Assembly (NCBI GenBank): GCA_964496575.1
Contig: CAZCAC010000003.1
Location: forward strand, 62,001 to 126,000
DNA from: CAZCAC01 sp964496575
GTDB lineage: Bacteria > Planctomycetota > UBA1135 > GCA-002686595
DNA: 64,000 nucleotides
Direction of reading: 5' to 3'
The position numbers and the translations under genes were made by a program. The notes under the pieces are model-generated. The model made no database searches. It saw nothing but the letters and a program-made list of their open reading frames with translations, and was not told the origin of the DNA. Shown here piece by piece: positions 17,110-26,283 of the stretch. How positions within the stretch are numbered: position 1 is the stretch's first letter; every line of letters begins with the position of its first letter.

Positions 17110-20100
17110 ATGAAACGCCTCCTCCTGCTCACGCTCGCCCTGCTCGCCGGCCTCGGCTTCGGATCGTCCACCACGATCCAGGACTACGGCTCCCTCCGCG
17201 CCGAGGCGGAGCGACAGGACGCCGAGCACTCCTTCTCCCTGGCCCATCGCACGTACGACCGGGCCCGGGCGTTGAAGCTCACCGACGAGGAGCGGCGCTG
17301 GGTCGAGTTCCGCCTCGGGGACACCCGCTGGCGGGCGGCGGCGGCCTCCTCGAACCCCGACCACAGCGAGCTCGACGCGGCCCGGCGGGAGCTGGAGAAG
17401 CTGGCCGAGACGCCCACCCGGGTGGAGGAGCGCGGCGACACCTGGGCGGAGATCCACGAGTCGATCGGCGACTGGTACTGGATGCGCCGCAACTCGAGGA
17501 ACTGGAGCGGCTGGAACCACTACGAGAAGGCCCTCGGCTACTGGGCCAGCTCCACCGAGCTCGACGTCGCGCGGGACCGCTACCTGGGAATCGTCTTCAA
17601 GCTCGCCGAGCCCCCGCAGAGCGATCCGCACCGCCGGCGCAACCAGATCGATCGGCTCCCCGACGACACCCTGCGCGGAGCCGTGCAGGTCGCCACCGAG
17701 TCCGGCGACGTGGCGCGGGTCAACTACTACCTGGCGATGAAGGGGCGGCGCCACGGGGCCGACGCGACCTGGCACCAGCGCACGGGAGAGGCCTTCCGCC
17801 GGTCGATCGAACAGGGACCGGAGAACGAGGCCTACGACGACGCCCTGTACGACTACGGCGTCTGGCTCGAGGAGCGGGGGGAGCTCCACGTCGACGCGGA
17901 GCGCGGCACCTGGACCGAGCCGGACAATCTCGCCGCGCTGGTGATCTACCGCCGGCTGCTCGAGGAGTACGAGCGCGGCGAGACGCAGTACCACGACCAG
18001 ACCCGGGAGCGGGTCAAGGCGCTCGTCTCCGACGCGGTCTCCGTTTCGGTCGGACAGACCTTCCTGCCCGGGTCGAAGCTGCAGTTCGACGTGCGCTGGC
18101 GCAACGTGAAGCGGATCGACTTCGCGCTGTACCCTGTCGAGCTCTTCCGCGCGGTCGAGCTGCGCGAGCGAGGGGACTCGCAGAACGCCTGGCTCGACAC
18201 GATCGACCTCTCCCGACACGAGGCCAGCGCGCGCTGGGACTTCGAGACCCTCGACGACGGCCGCCACCGCTGGGGGAACCGCACGCTGCCGATCGATCGC
18301 GAGCTGGCCGGGGGCGCGTACGTGCTCACCGCGCGGGGCGGCGAGGCTTCCTCGCGGAACCTGGTGCTGATCAGCGACGCGGCACTGGTGGTGAAGACGC
18401 ACGGCCCCGAGCTGCTCGCCTGGTTCGCGGACGTGGGCACCGGGGAGCCGATCGGCGAGGCGGACATCCGCCTCTGGCACCGGATGCGCCACCAGGACGT
18501 GTGGCAGAGTGAATCCGCCTCGACCGACGAGAACGGCGTGGCGCTCTTCGACCTCGAGACGGAGACCGGCCGGCGCCGCAGCTACTTCCTCGCCGCGAGC
18601 GACGGCATCCGGCAGGCGTTCTCCCTCGCCTGGGAACCGTGGCGCCCCGGCGCGACCGAGGGGTGGAAGTTCTACGCCTTCACCGACCGCGCCACGTACC
18701 GCCCCGGGCAGGAGGTCTCGTGGAAGCTGCAGGTTCGTCACGAGACCGACGGGCGCTACGAGACTCCCGCGGGGGAGACATTCTTCTGGGAGATCACTGG
18801 GCCGACTGGCGACGTACAGGCCAAGGGGAACCTGCGCCTGAACGACTTCGGCACCGCGTGGGGGAAGGCGGAGCCGCAGGACAGCTGGCCGCTCGGCCCG
18901 TACATGATCCGCTTCTACCTCGGCGACGGGGAGCAGAAGCGCAGCAACCACTGCCTCGGCGTCGCGCAGCTGTTCCGCCTCGAGGAGTACAAGCTGCCCG
19001 AGTTCCTGGTCGGCGTCGAGCTGCCCACCGATGAGGGCGGCTCCCCGCGACGCTTCCACCTGGGCGATCCGGTCGAGGCGACGATCCAGGCGGACTACTA
19101 TTTCGGCGGCGGGGTCGGCGAGGCGACCGTCGAAGTGCTTGTCTACCAGCGCACGTTCTGGCACCGCTGGCAGAAGGAGCGGGAGTTTCCGTGGTTCCAC
19201 GACGGCGGGCACGGGCAGAACTACCGGTGGGGCGGTCCCGGGAACATCGTCCACCAGGAGACGCTGAAGACCGACGCCGCCGGCAGTGCGGTCGTTCGCT
19301 TCGACACGCCGGCGGGGTCGGGCTCTGATCTCGAGTACACGATCGAGGCGCGCGTCACCGATTCCTCGAGGCGCGAGGTCAGCGGCTCCGGCCGGGTGCG
19401 GGTCACCCGGCAGGGGTGGTTCGCCTACCTCGAGATCGGTCACAACCTGTACCGGCCGGGGTCGCACGCGACGGCGCAGCTGCACGTCTTCGACGCCAAC
19501 GACCGCCCGCTGGTCGTCGAGGGGGAAGCGGCGCTCCTCCGCCGCACCTGGCGCGAGGTCTGGCTCGACCCGCAAGGGCGCGAGGTGTACGGCGAGGCGC
19601 TGGAGCAGCAGCGACGCCTCTACCCCTCCTTCCCCCCGCCGGTGAGGGTGGGCGGCACGGCGTGGCGCATCCACTCGCGCAGCTACCACGACGAGACGAT
19701 CTCCACCACGACGCTGAAGACCGACGAGGCGGGCGAGGCGAGCTGGCGCGTTCCGCTCTCGCGCGAGGGCTACTATCTCGTGCGCTTCGCCAGCCGCGAC
19801 GAGCGGGGAATGCCGATCCAGGCGGAAATCCCGCTGTGGTGCGCGAGCGAGGGGACGCAGCAGCTCGGCTACCACTCCGACGGGATCGCGCTGGTGCTCG
19901 ACGACGACACCTTCCGCGAGGGGCGCCCCGGCGGGGTGATGATCGCGTCGCCGACGAGCGGGCGCTGGGTGCTCTTCACCGTCGAGACCGACACGTTGAT
20001 CGAGTACCGCGTGGTCCACCTCACCGGCACGGTGAAGCTGCTCAGCCTCGACGTCGACGACCGTTGGGTGCCGAACGTCTTCCTCGAGGCGGTCGGCTTC

Positions 20101-23100
20101 GTCGGGAACCGGCTCTCGCGCGACCACCGCGAGGTGATCGTGCCCCCGCGCCAGCACTTCCTCGACGTGAAGGTGGCGATGGACCCGACGGAGTCGCTGC
20201 CCGGTGGGAAGGGCGTGATGACGGTCGAGGTCAAGGACCACCAGGGCGAGCCGGTCGCCGCGGAGGTGGCGCTCTCCCTGGTCGACGCCTCGGTGTCGGC
20301 GATCCAGGAGGACTACGCGATCGACCCGCGCCGCTTCTTCTACGGCTCCAAGCGCTCGCACCACGTCCAGACGCGGAGCTCGACCGATGAACGGATCTAC
20401 GCGCGGCTGATCGAGCGGGAGGATGGAACGCTGGTCGACGAACGCTACGCCTGGTTCGACGAGAGCGAGGAGGCGGCCGGGCCCCGCGGAGCGCTGACCT
20501 GGGACCGGGCCGGCGGCCGGGGTCTGGACGCGGACGAGTCGAACCGGCTGCGGGCCCTCGGCTACAGCGCCGGCGAGGCGGGTCGGGCCGGGCCGAGGGA
20601 CTCGGTGGCGAAGAACGTATCGTCCCGGGAGAGCTCCGACGACTTCTTCCTGGGCAATGACAAGAAGCGGCGACAGCCCGTCTCCGGCGGAAAACCGAGC
20701 GGCGGCGAGGCGGTCGTGGTGGAGGTGCGCAAGGACTTCCGCGAGACCGCGCTGTGGAAACCGGACGTCGTCACCGATCGCAGCGGCAAGGGGCGCGTCG
20801 AGTTCACCTATCCCGACTCGCTGACCACCTGGAAGGCGACCGCCCGAGCGCTGGGACACGGCGCCGACTTCGGGATCGCGAGGGGGGAGAGCGCCACGCG
20901 CCTGCCGCTCCTGGTCCGGCTGCAGGCGCCGCGCTTCTTCGTGGTTGGAGACGAGGTGATCATCAGCCTCAACCTGGACAATCGCACCGACGAGCCGATC
21001 GTCGCGGCGGCGGAGCTCGACATCGAGGGGCTCGAGCTGCTCGGCTTCCTCGACGAGGGGCAACTGCGCCGCCGGCCTCCGGAGACGATCACGATTCCGG
21101 CGCAGGCGGGCGTGCGCGTCGATGGACTCGTTCGCGTCACCGAGTCGGGAACCGCCCGCTTCGTGGCCCAGGTGACCGGCGGTGAACACGGCGACGCGCT
21201 GGAGAAGGAGCTCCCCATCTACCCGCACGGCATCGAGGCGCTGCTGGTCAAGGCGGGTCGCTTCGACGGCGAGGGCGTCGACCTGGTGCTCGAACTGCCC
21301 GCCGCACGGTCGGGGGGAACGACCGACTTCTCCGTGCAGGTCACGCCGAGCCTGGCGGTGACGATGCTGGACGCGCTGCCGTACCTGGTGCGCTACCCGT
21401 ACGGCTGCACCGAGCAAACGCTGTCGCGCTTCGTGCCGGCGGTCTGCGTGAAGCGCACGCTGGAGCAGTACGGCCTGCCCTCCGAGGAAGGATTCGCGCG
21501 CGTCTTTGGCGGGATCGAGCCGGAGTTCATCGAGAAGACGCAGGGCAAGCCGCGTGCTTCCCTGGACGAGCTCGACGCGGTGGTCGAGCGTGGCCTGGAG
21601 CGCCTCTACGACCTGCAGCACGACGACGGCAGCTGGAGCTGGTGGAAGCACGGGGAGGGCGACCCCTTCATGACCGCCTACGTCGTCTGGGGGCTGGCGC
21701 TCGCCGAGGAGGCGGGGGTGAAGGTCGACCGGGAGAAGCACGGCGCCGGGGGCCGCTGGCTCGGCGAGGCGCTGGTCGAGGCGGAGAAACGGTACGACCT
21801 CCAGGCCTGGATGCTGCACGCGCACGCGCGCTGGCTGCGGGGGCGGGATGCCTCGAAGCAGTCCACCTTCGCGGCGCGGGCCTTCCAGAACCTGATGGGG
21901 AATCGCCAGCACCTGAACGCCTACGGTCGCGCGCTGCTGGCGCTCGCGGCGGTGGACCTCGGTCGCGGGAAGGAAGCGGAGACTCTGGCGCGCAACCTGA
22001 TCGACGGCGCGATCGTCGATCGCGAGCCCGACTCCTCGATCATCCCCGTCGGGGGGATCCGGGGCGGGACGCAGAGCCCGCGCGCGCACTGGGGTGAGGA
22101 CGGCATCGGCTACCGCTGGTCCGACGGCGGAGTCGAGGCGACTGCCTTCGCGCTGCGGGCGCTGCTGGCCATCGATCCGGAGCACGAGCTGCTCGAGCCT
22201 GCGGCGGACTGGCTGGTGGCCAACCGGCGCGGGGCGCAGTGGAGCAATACCAAGAGCACCGCGATCTGCGTGCTGGCGCTCGACGACTACCTGCGCGGCA
22301 CCGGTCAGCTGGCCCGTTCGGTCGGCTACACGGTCTCGGTGAACGGCGAGGAAATCGCGCGCGCGGAGCTGGAGGGCACCGAGCTGATCGCGGGGCCAGC
22401 TCGCTTCAACGTCCCGTCCAGCTTGATCCGCGACGGCGAGAACACCGTCGCGATCCGGCGCATCTCCGGAACCGGCCCGCTCTTCTTCTCGGCGAACGCT
22501 TCCTTCTTCAGCGAGGAGGAGCCGATTCCTCCGCGCGGCAACGAGCTGTTCGTGCGCCGGCAGTACTTCCGGCTGGCGGCGAAGCCGACGCTGTTGAACG
22601 GCTTCGTCTACGAGCGCGAGCTCCTGGAGGATGGCGACACGCTGAAGAGCGGCGAGCGCGTCGAGGTGGTCCTGACCGTCGAGGCGAAGAACCACCTCGA
22701 GTACCTGCTCTTCGAGGACCTGAAGCCCGCGGGGCTGGAAGCGGTCGAGGTGAAGAGCGGCACGCCCGTCCACGCGCGCGAGCTGCGCGCCGACGAGACG
22801 GCCTACCGCCTCGGCTCCGGCGAGGGCGCCCGCAGCGGGCGGGGTCGCCGGCCGACGGCGGAGCGCTTCGACGTCGGCTACACGGGCCGCACCCGCCGGG
22901 TGCACCAGGAGCTGCGCGACCGCAAGGTGGCGATCTTCCTCGACCAGTGCCCGCAAGGCGTCTGGGAGATGCGCTACGACTTGCGCGCGGAGGTCCCGGG
23001 CCACTTCCACGCGCTGCCGCTGCTCGGCGAGGCGATGTACGTGCCCGAGATCCGGGCCAACGGGGCGGAGATCAGGCTGGAGGTGGAGGACCGCGAGGAA

Positions 23101-23106
23101 CGTTGA
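17110..23106 (+). CDS. Giant bacterial alpha-2-macroglobulin with intact thioester motif
   Basis: A 1998-residue secreted protein. The ATG at 17110 gives the signal peptide MKRLLLLTLALLAGLGFG; an upstream in-frame ATG at 17011 has no signal peptide and is less likely. Residues about 20-320 are helical and tetratricopeptide-like. MG domains follow (VGQTFLPGSKLQFDVRW, DRATYRPGQEVSWKLQVR), then the A2M region (SGKGRVEFTYPDSLTTWKATARALG). The thioester segment is YPYGCTEQTLSRFVPA, with C1433-T-E-Q1436 in the CxEQ form needed for a covalent bond to the attacking protease or surface. The thioester domain (DGSWSWWKHGEGDPFMTAYVVWGLALA) and a C-terminal receptor-like domain complete it. Bacterial members trap proteases in the periplasm or at the surface. 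No penicillin-binding protein gene (PbpC) lies next to it, unlike in proteobacteria. A linker at about 1130-1200 is low in predicted structure. Confidence 0.95.
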   Translation: MKRLLLLTLALLAGLGFGSSTTIQDYGSLRAEAERQDAEHSFSLAHRTYDRARALKLTDEERRWVEFRLGDTRWRAAAASSNPDHSELDAARRELEKLAETPTRVEERGDTWAEIHESIGDWYWMRRNSRNWSGWNHYEKALGYWASSTELDVARDRYLGIVFKLAEPPQSDPHRRRNQIDRLPDDTLRGAVQVATESGDVARVNYYLAMKGRRHGADATWHQRTGEAFRRSIEQGPENEAYDDALYDYGVWLEERGELHVDAERGTWTEPDNLAALVIYRRLLEEYERGETQYHDQTRERVKALVSDAVSVSVGQTFLPGSKLQFDVRWRNVKRIDFALYPVELFRAVELRERGDSQNAWLDTIDLSRHEASARWDFETLDDGRHRWGNRTLPIDRELAGGAYVLTARGGEASSRNLVLISDAALVVKTHGPELLAWFADVGTGEPIGEADIRLWHRMRHQDVWQSESASTDENGVALFDLETETGRRRSYFLAASDGIRQAFSLAWEPWRPGATEGWKFYAFTDRATYRPGQEVSWKLQVRHETDGRYETPAGETFFWEITGPTGDVQAKGNLRLNDFGTAWGKAEPQDSWPLGPYMIRFYLGDGEQKRSNHCLGVAQLFRLEEYKLPEFLVGVELPTDEGGSPRRFHLGDPVEATIQADYYFGGGVGEATVEVLVYQRTFWHRWQKEREFPWFHDGGHGQNYRWGGPGNIVHQETLKTDAAGSAVVRFDTPAGSGSDLEYTIEARVTDSSRREVSGSGRVRVTRQGWFAYLEIGHNLYRPGSHATAQLHVFDANDRPLVVEGEAALLRRTWREVWLDPQGREVYGEALEQQRRLYPSFPPPVRVGGTAWRIHSRSYHDETISTTTLKTDEAGEASWRVPLSREGYYLVRFASRDERGMPIQAEIPLWCASEGTQQLGYHSDGIALVLDDDTFREGRPGGVMIASPTSGRWVLFTVETDTLIEYRVVHLTGTVKLLSLDVDDRWVPNVFLEAVGFVGNRLSRDHREVIVPPRQHFLDVKVAMDPTESLPGGKGVMTVEVKDHQGEPVAAEVALSLVDASVSAIQEDYAIDPRRFFYGSKRSHHVQTRSSTDERIYARLIEREDGTLVDERYAWFDESEEAAGPRGALTWDRAGGRGLDADESNRLRALGYSAGEAGRAGPRDSVAKNVSSRESSDDFFLGNDKKRRQPVSGGKPSGGEAVVVEVRKDFRETALWKPDVVTDRSGKGRVEFTYPDSLTTWKATARALGHGADFGIARGESATRLPLLVRLQAPRFFVVGDEVIISLNLDNRTDEPIVAAAELDIEGLELLGFLDEGQLRRRPPETITIPAQAGVRVDGLVRVTESGTARFVAQVTGGEHGDALEKELPIYPHGIEALLVKAGRFDGEGVDLVLELPAARSGGTTDFSVQVTPSLAVTMLDALPYLVRYPYGCTEQTLSRFVPAVCVKRTLEQYGLPSEEGFARVFGGIEPEFIEKTQGKPRASLDELDAVVERGLERLYDLQHDDGSWSWWKHGEGDPFMTAYVVWGLALAEEAGVKVDREKHGAGGRWLGEALVEAEKRYDLQAWMLHAHARWLRGRDASKQSTFAARAFQNLMGNRQHLNAYGRALLALAAVDLGRGKEAETLARNLIDGAIVDREPDSSIIPVGGIRGGTQSPRAHWGEDGIGYRWSDGGVEATAFALRALLAIDPEHELLEPAADWLVANRRGAQWSNTKSTAICVLALDDYLRGTGQLARSVGYTVSVNGEEIARAELEGTELIAGPARFNVPSSLIRDGENTVAIRRISGTGPLFFSANASFFSEEEPIPPRGNELFVRRQYFRLAAKPTLLNGFVYERELLEDGDTLKSGERVEVVLTVEAKNHLEYLLFEDLKPAGLEAVEVKSGTPVHARELRADETAYRLGSGEGARSGRGRRPTAERFDVGYTGRTRRVHQELRDRKVAIFLDQCPQGVWEMRYDLRAEVPGHFHALPLLGEAMYVPEIRANGAEIRLEVEDREER

Positions 23107-23119
23107 TCGGCAATCGAGC

Positions 23120-23545
23120 TCAGCCCATCAGACCGGCGAGCACGGCCATCGGGACGACGACCTTGATCACCAAGCCGAGCACGATCGTCCAGAACGCGTC
23201 CACGAACTCGTGAGGACGATCCGTGTTGGCGAGATAGAGCAGGATCCCCCAGGAGAGCGGGCCCGACTCGATCAGGCAGACCCAGAACATCCAGCGCGGG
23301 AGCTTTTCCGTCGTGGTCTCCGGGGGTGCGGTTAGAAGCTCGTAGCGCCGCACCTTGAGGTCCCGGACCACCTCAGGGAGTCGGGCCTCGTCGATCCCGC
23401 GCGAGTGGAGCTCGGCGCGGGCGATCTCCTTGGCCTCATGCTCGTAGGTGCGCGCTTCGAGGGCGACGATCTCCAGCAACTCCTCGATCGTTTTCGACGA
23501 GCAGAAGCGCTGGTAGGCGACAGGGTCGAAGATCGCGGTGGTCAT
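23120..23545 (-). CDS. Small two-helix membrane protein, unknown function
   Basis: A 141-residue protein. I chose the ATG at 23545 rather than the TTG two codons upstream. The N-terminal 75 residues are helical and charged (EELLEIVALEARTYEHEAKEIARAEL), followed by membrane segments at about 85-107 (MFWVCLIESGPLSWGILLYLA) and 117-140 (AFWTIVLGLVIKVVVPMAVLAGLMG). No family is recognised. It is convergent with the alpha-2-macroglobulin gene, with 13 bases between stops. Confidence 0.7.
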   Translation of the reverse strand: MTTAIFDPVAYQRFCSSKTIEELLEIVALEARTYEHEAKEIARAELHSRGIDEARLPEVVRDLKVRRYELLTAPPETTTEKLPRWMFWVCLIESGPLSWGILLYLANTDRPHEFVDAFWTIVLGLVIKVVVPMAVLAGLMG

Positions 23546-23715
23546 GATCAACTGCCCGGGTTTGGGAATGGTCCGGGTTCTGCGGGCCGGTCCTCACTAC
23601 AGTGGATCACGCGAACCGATTCACCGCCAGTTGAGTCCTCCCGCCGCAGTCGTTTCGGTGGAAGGGGACTGCTCGGCGTGCGGGGGTCATTCGTTGTCGG
23701 TGCCCGCCGCCGGCA

Positions 23716-24558
23716 CTAAGTCGGCCGCCCGCTCGGACCGGTCTTGCGGTCGATGCGCAGGCTCTCCCCACCGGCGATCACCAGGGCGACGCCGACCAGC
23801 GCCAGGAGCCCCGAGTAGACCAGGAGCACGGCCTCCCAATCAGCGGGGGGTAGAATGAAGAAGTTCCTCAGGAAGAGCGCGAAGTTGACGCTGAAGTGCG
23901 CCAGTCCCACCAGGAGCAGGCTACGCCTCGCTCCATTCAGCAGCCAGGCGAAGACGACCGAATGGACGATGCAGTGGAGTAGGAACCGCACGTGACTGAG
24001 AGGATCGTCCAGGCCGTCGACGAGCCTCCAGCCGTGCCAGAGGCTCCACACGATCGCAACGAAGAGGGCCGACAGGAGCGGGCTGTAGCGCCGTTGGAGC
24101 CGGGGCTGGAGGAAGCCCCTCCAGCCGACCTCCTCGTAGAGAGTCGTGTAGAGGAGCATCGGACCGAGGTAGAACCCCACGTTCCACCGCAGGAGTCCCC
24201 ACCGGATATCGGCCTCGTGCACCGGCGGTAGCTCACCGCGAAAGGCGAAGAGCGCGGCGATCGACACGACCGAGAGGAACGGATAGAGGAACAGGGCCAC
24301 CGCGTACCAGCGCAGACGCACCCGCCACACGAAGAGCCCCGTCAGGAGGCGGCGCACCCCCGAGAACCCGTCGGCGGCCCAGGTCAGGAGTAGAGCCGCG
24401 AGCAGCGGTGAGGTCTGAGCGGGCCAGCCCAGGATTCTCGACAATAGCGACTCGTCACCACCGAGCTCGGCGCGAAAGGAGACGTAGCCGAGGGGGGAGC
24501 CGAGGAGCACCAGCGCGACGAAGACCGAGATCGAGTGCCGCGCCAGGAACGCTCTCAT
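23716..24558 (-). CDS. CPBP-family (CAAX-like) intramembrane protease
   Basis: A 280-residue membrane protein of the CPBP/Abi family of intramembrane metalloproteases. The conserved motifs are in order: LYEEVGWRGFLQPRL (the EExxxR motif), IVWSLWHGW, and HFSVNFALF. About eight hydrophobic segments are visible. The start ATG at 24558 follows the PHP gene stop by 4 bases, so the two are co-transcribed. In bacteria such proteins cleave membrane peptides or process self-immunity substrates; no substrate is visible here. Confidence 0.88.
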   Translation of the reverse strand: MRAFLARHSISVFVALVLLGSPLGYVSFRAELGGDESLLSRILGWPAQTSPLLAALLLTWAADGFSGVRRLLTGLFVWRVRLRWYAVALFLYPFLSVVSIAALFAFRGELPPVHEADIRWGLLRWNVGFYLGPMLLYTTLYEEVGWRGFLQPRLQRRYSPLLSALFVAIVWSLWHGWRLVDGLDDPLSHVRFLLHCIVHSVVFAWLLNGARRSLLLVGLAHFSVNFALFLRNFFILPPADWEAVLLVYSGLLALVGVALVIAGGESLRIDRKTGPSGRPT

Positions 24559-24562
24559 GCGC

Positions 24563-25795
24563 TCATCGTACCACCGGCTGCGCCCAGGCGGTCTCCAGGT
24601 CACCCTCCGCGAATGGGTTCGGGTGCGGGCGCGAGGAGATCACCACGGCACGGACGTAGAGCTCGTCCCCCTGGTACGCGTAGATCGCCGGGTTCTCGGT
24701 CGTCTCCAGCAGGACCTCGCCCACCGGGCCGACGCCGTCCGCCGTGCGGCGGGTGCCGATGAAGCGGGTCGTGAAGGTGACGCCCGCCTCGGCCTCGATG
24801 ACGACCCGGTACTCCTCCTCGCCGCGCAAGACCTCGCTCAGCGTCACCCCGTTCGAGGCGTAGAAGTCGCCGCGCTTCATCGCCGCGACGATCTCGTCAC
24901 CGGTGTGCTCCTTCGCGTGCACCATCACCCAGCCGCGGCCGGGCTGAGAGGTCACCGCACCGTGGTAGTTGTGCGCGTCGTCGGTCGCCACCGCGAAGAG
25001 CGGCGGGAGGTGCAGCTCGGTGAGGCGCAGCACCAACGCCCGGTCCCACATCTCCTCGGTGGAGGGGTGCTCGTGGTCGCCGTGGTTGCGCACGCCCTGG
25101 TGGCCGTTGTAGACCTCGAAGAAGCGATCGCCGCGCACCTGCGCGAGCTCTTCCCAGGTGACTCCCCAGCCGAAGTTGGGGTGGTTCACGTGGGCGAGCA
25201 CCGGACGGTCGATCCGCTCGCCCTGCGCTACCACCGCGTCGACGCAGCGGTTCATCACGTCGACCACCGAACCACCCTGCGGCGCGGGAATCAGCTCCTC
25301 GATGTTCACCGCGTTGACGTGCACCGGGTAGCTCCTCGGCTGCTCGCCCTCGCTCCGGAAGCTGGTGGTGATCTCCTCGCCCTGGACGAAGAGGAACTCG
25401 CCGGGGGTCTCGAAACGCTCGCGCAGCTCGTCCAGCGTGAGCAGCCGCATCTCGCGCTTCCCCTCCCGCTCGCGGACCGTCACCGCGTCCTCCCCGAAGG
25501 TCTCGATCAAGGCGTCGAGGCCGGCGGCCGTCAGCCGTCCCGTCTCGTTCTCGGAGACGGGGAACCAGCGCTCGCCCTCCGACAGGATGTTGTGGTCGGA
25601 GAGCACGAGGAAGTCGTAGCCGTGCTCCTCGTACCACGCCGCGACGATCTCGGGAGCGGCGTCGCCGTCGCTCCAGAAGGTGTGCGTGTGAGTGTTGCCC
25701 TTGAGCCAGCGGGGCTGCTGGGGGACTTCCCGGGCCGTGCAGGCCAGGAGCAGGGCGGCCAGGCAGGCGGGAGCGAAGAGGCGGGTGCGGATCAT
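24563..25795 (-). CDS. PHP-domain metal-dependent hydrolase lipoprotein (CehA/McbA-like)
   Basis: A 410-residue exported lipoprotein (lipobox AALLLAC). Its PHP-type metal site is assembled from GNTHTHTFWSDG, LVLSDHNI, the glutamate in FVQGEEIT, HVNHPNFGW and ATDDAHNYHG. The whole pattern resembles the CehA/McbA family of PHP-related hydrolases and phosphoesterases. The tail from about 320 is a beta-rich domain. The stop lies 4 bases before the CPBP gene on the same strand. Substrate unknown; likely a phosphate or carboxyl ester. Confidence 0.88.
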   Translation of the reverse strand: MIRTRLFAPACLAALLLACTAREVPQQPRWLKGNTHTHTFWSDGDAAPEIVAAWYEEHGYDFLVLSDHNILSEGERWFPVSENETGRLTAAGLDALIETFGEDAVTVREREGKREMRLLTLDELRERFETPGEFLFVQGEEITTSFRSEGEQPRSYPVHVNAVNIEELIPAPQGGSVVDVMNRCVDAVVAQGERIDRPVLAHVNHPNFGWGVTWEELAQVRGDRFFEVYNGHQGVRNHGDHEHPSTEEMWDRALVLRLTELHLPPLFAVATDDAHNYHGAVTSQPGRGWVMVHAKEHTGDEIVAAMKRGDFYASNGVTLSEVLRGEEEYRVVIEAEAGVTFTTRFIGTRRTADGVGPVGEVLLETTENPAIYAYQGDELYVRAVVISSRPHPNPFAEGDLETAWAQPVVR

Positions 25796-25913
25796 CGCGG
25801 AGAGGGCTTCGAGGGGTGGGAGGAGAGATCAGGCCGGATTCTGGCCCCGAGAGGGGAGGTTTTCGAGCCCGATTCCTCAGGACGCGGCCGGCGGGACCGA
25901 CAACCGGAGTGCC

Positions 25914-26165
25914 GTGATCACCTCCATCCCGTACCAGCGACGCAAGTGCGACCGCCTCCTCGAGGACGAGGAGCTCTCGCGCCGGGAGCTAGGCGCCGGG
26001 CTGGCCGGGATCGAGGGGCTGGAGGCGTGGATCCTCGAGCGAGCGACCAGTGACGGTTTCATCCCCACCTCGATCGACGAGGTCCTCCGCCGCTTCGGCA
26101 CCGCCTGGGTCCGGGGGATGGCCGGACGCTACTTCGCCCACGCGCTGGTCGCGTCACGCGCCTGA
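25914..26165 (+). CDS. Small hypothetical protein (83 aa)
   Basis: The GTG at 25914 follows GGAG and opens an 83-codon frame with very high third-position GC, typical of real genes here. The product begins with IPYQRRKCDRLLEDEELSRR and ends with GTAWVRGMAGRYFAHALVASRA; it is soluble and mostly helical. The frame is also open upstream, but only within the region divergent to the PHP gene. I recognise no family. It is divergent to the PHP gene (118-base gap). Confidence 0.6.
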   Translation: MITSIPYQRRKCDRLLEDEELSRRELGAGLAGIEGLEAWILERATSDGFIPTSIDEVLRRFGTAWVRGMAGRYFAHALVASRA

Positions 26166-26216
26166 GGCGTCGGAGTCCGGCGATACCGCGTGCCCGAACC
26201 AGGTCCCCGGTCACGA

Positions 26217-26258
26217 ACTTGCGGCTCTTCCGAGCGCTACCTCGCAAGAGCCGCAAGT
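26217..26258. terminator. Strong hairpin between convergent genes
   Basis: ACTTGCGGCTCTT (26217-26229) pairs perfectly with AAGAGCCGCAAGT (26246-26258). The loop can add four more pairs (CGAG/CTCG) across one C-C mismatch, leaving a six-base tip. It sits between the small gene ending at 26165 and the M43 gene ending at 26284, so it can serve as a bidirectional terminator. No clear U-run follows. Confidence 0.6.
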
Positions 26259-26283
26259 GTGTGAAGGTGAACCCGGTCTGGTA

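Noticed and set aside
17044..23010. Open frame of 1988 codons on the minus strand opposite the alpha-2-macroglobulin gene
   Set aside because: It is a by-product of the high GC third position of the plus-strand gene; its product has no domain character and it has no signal or start context.
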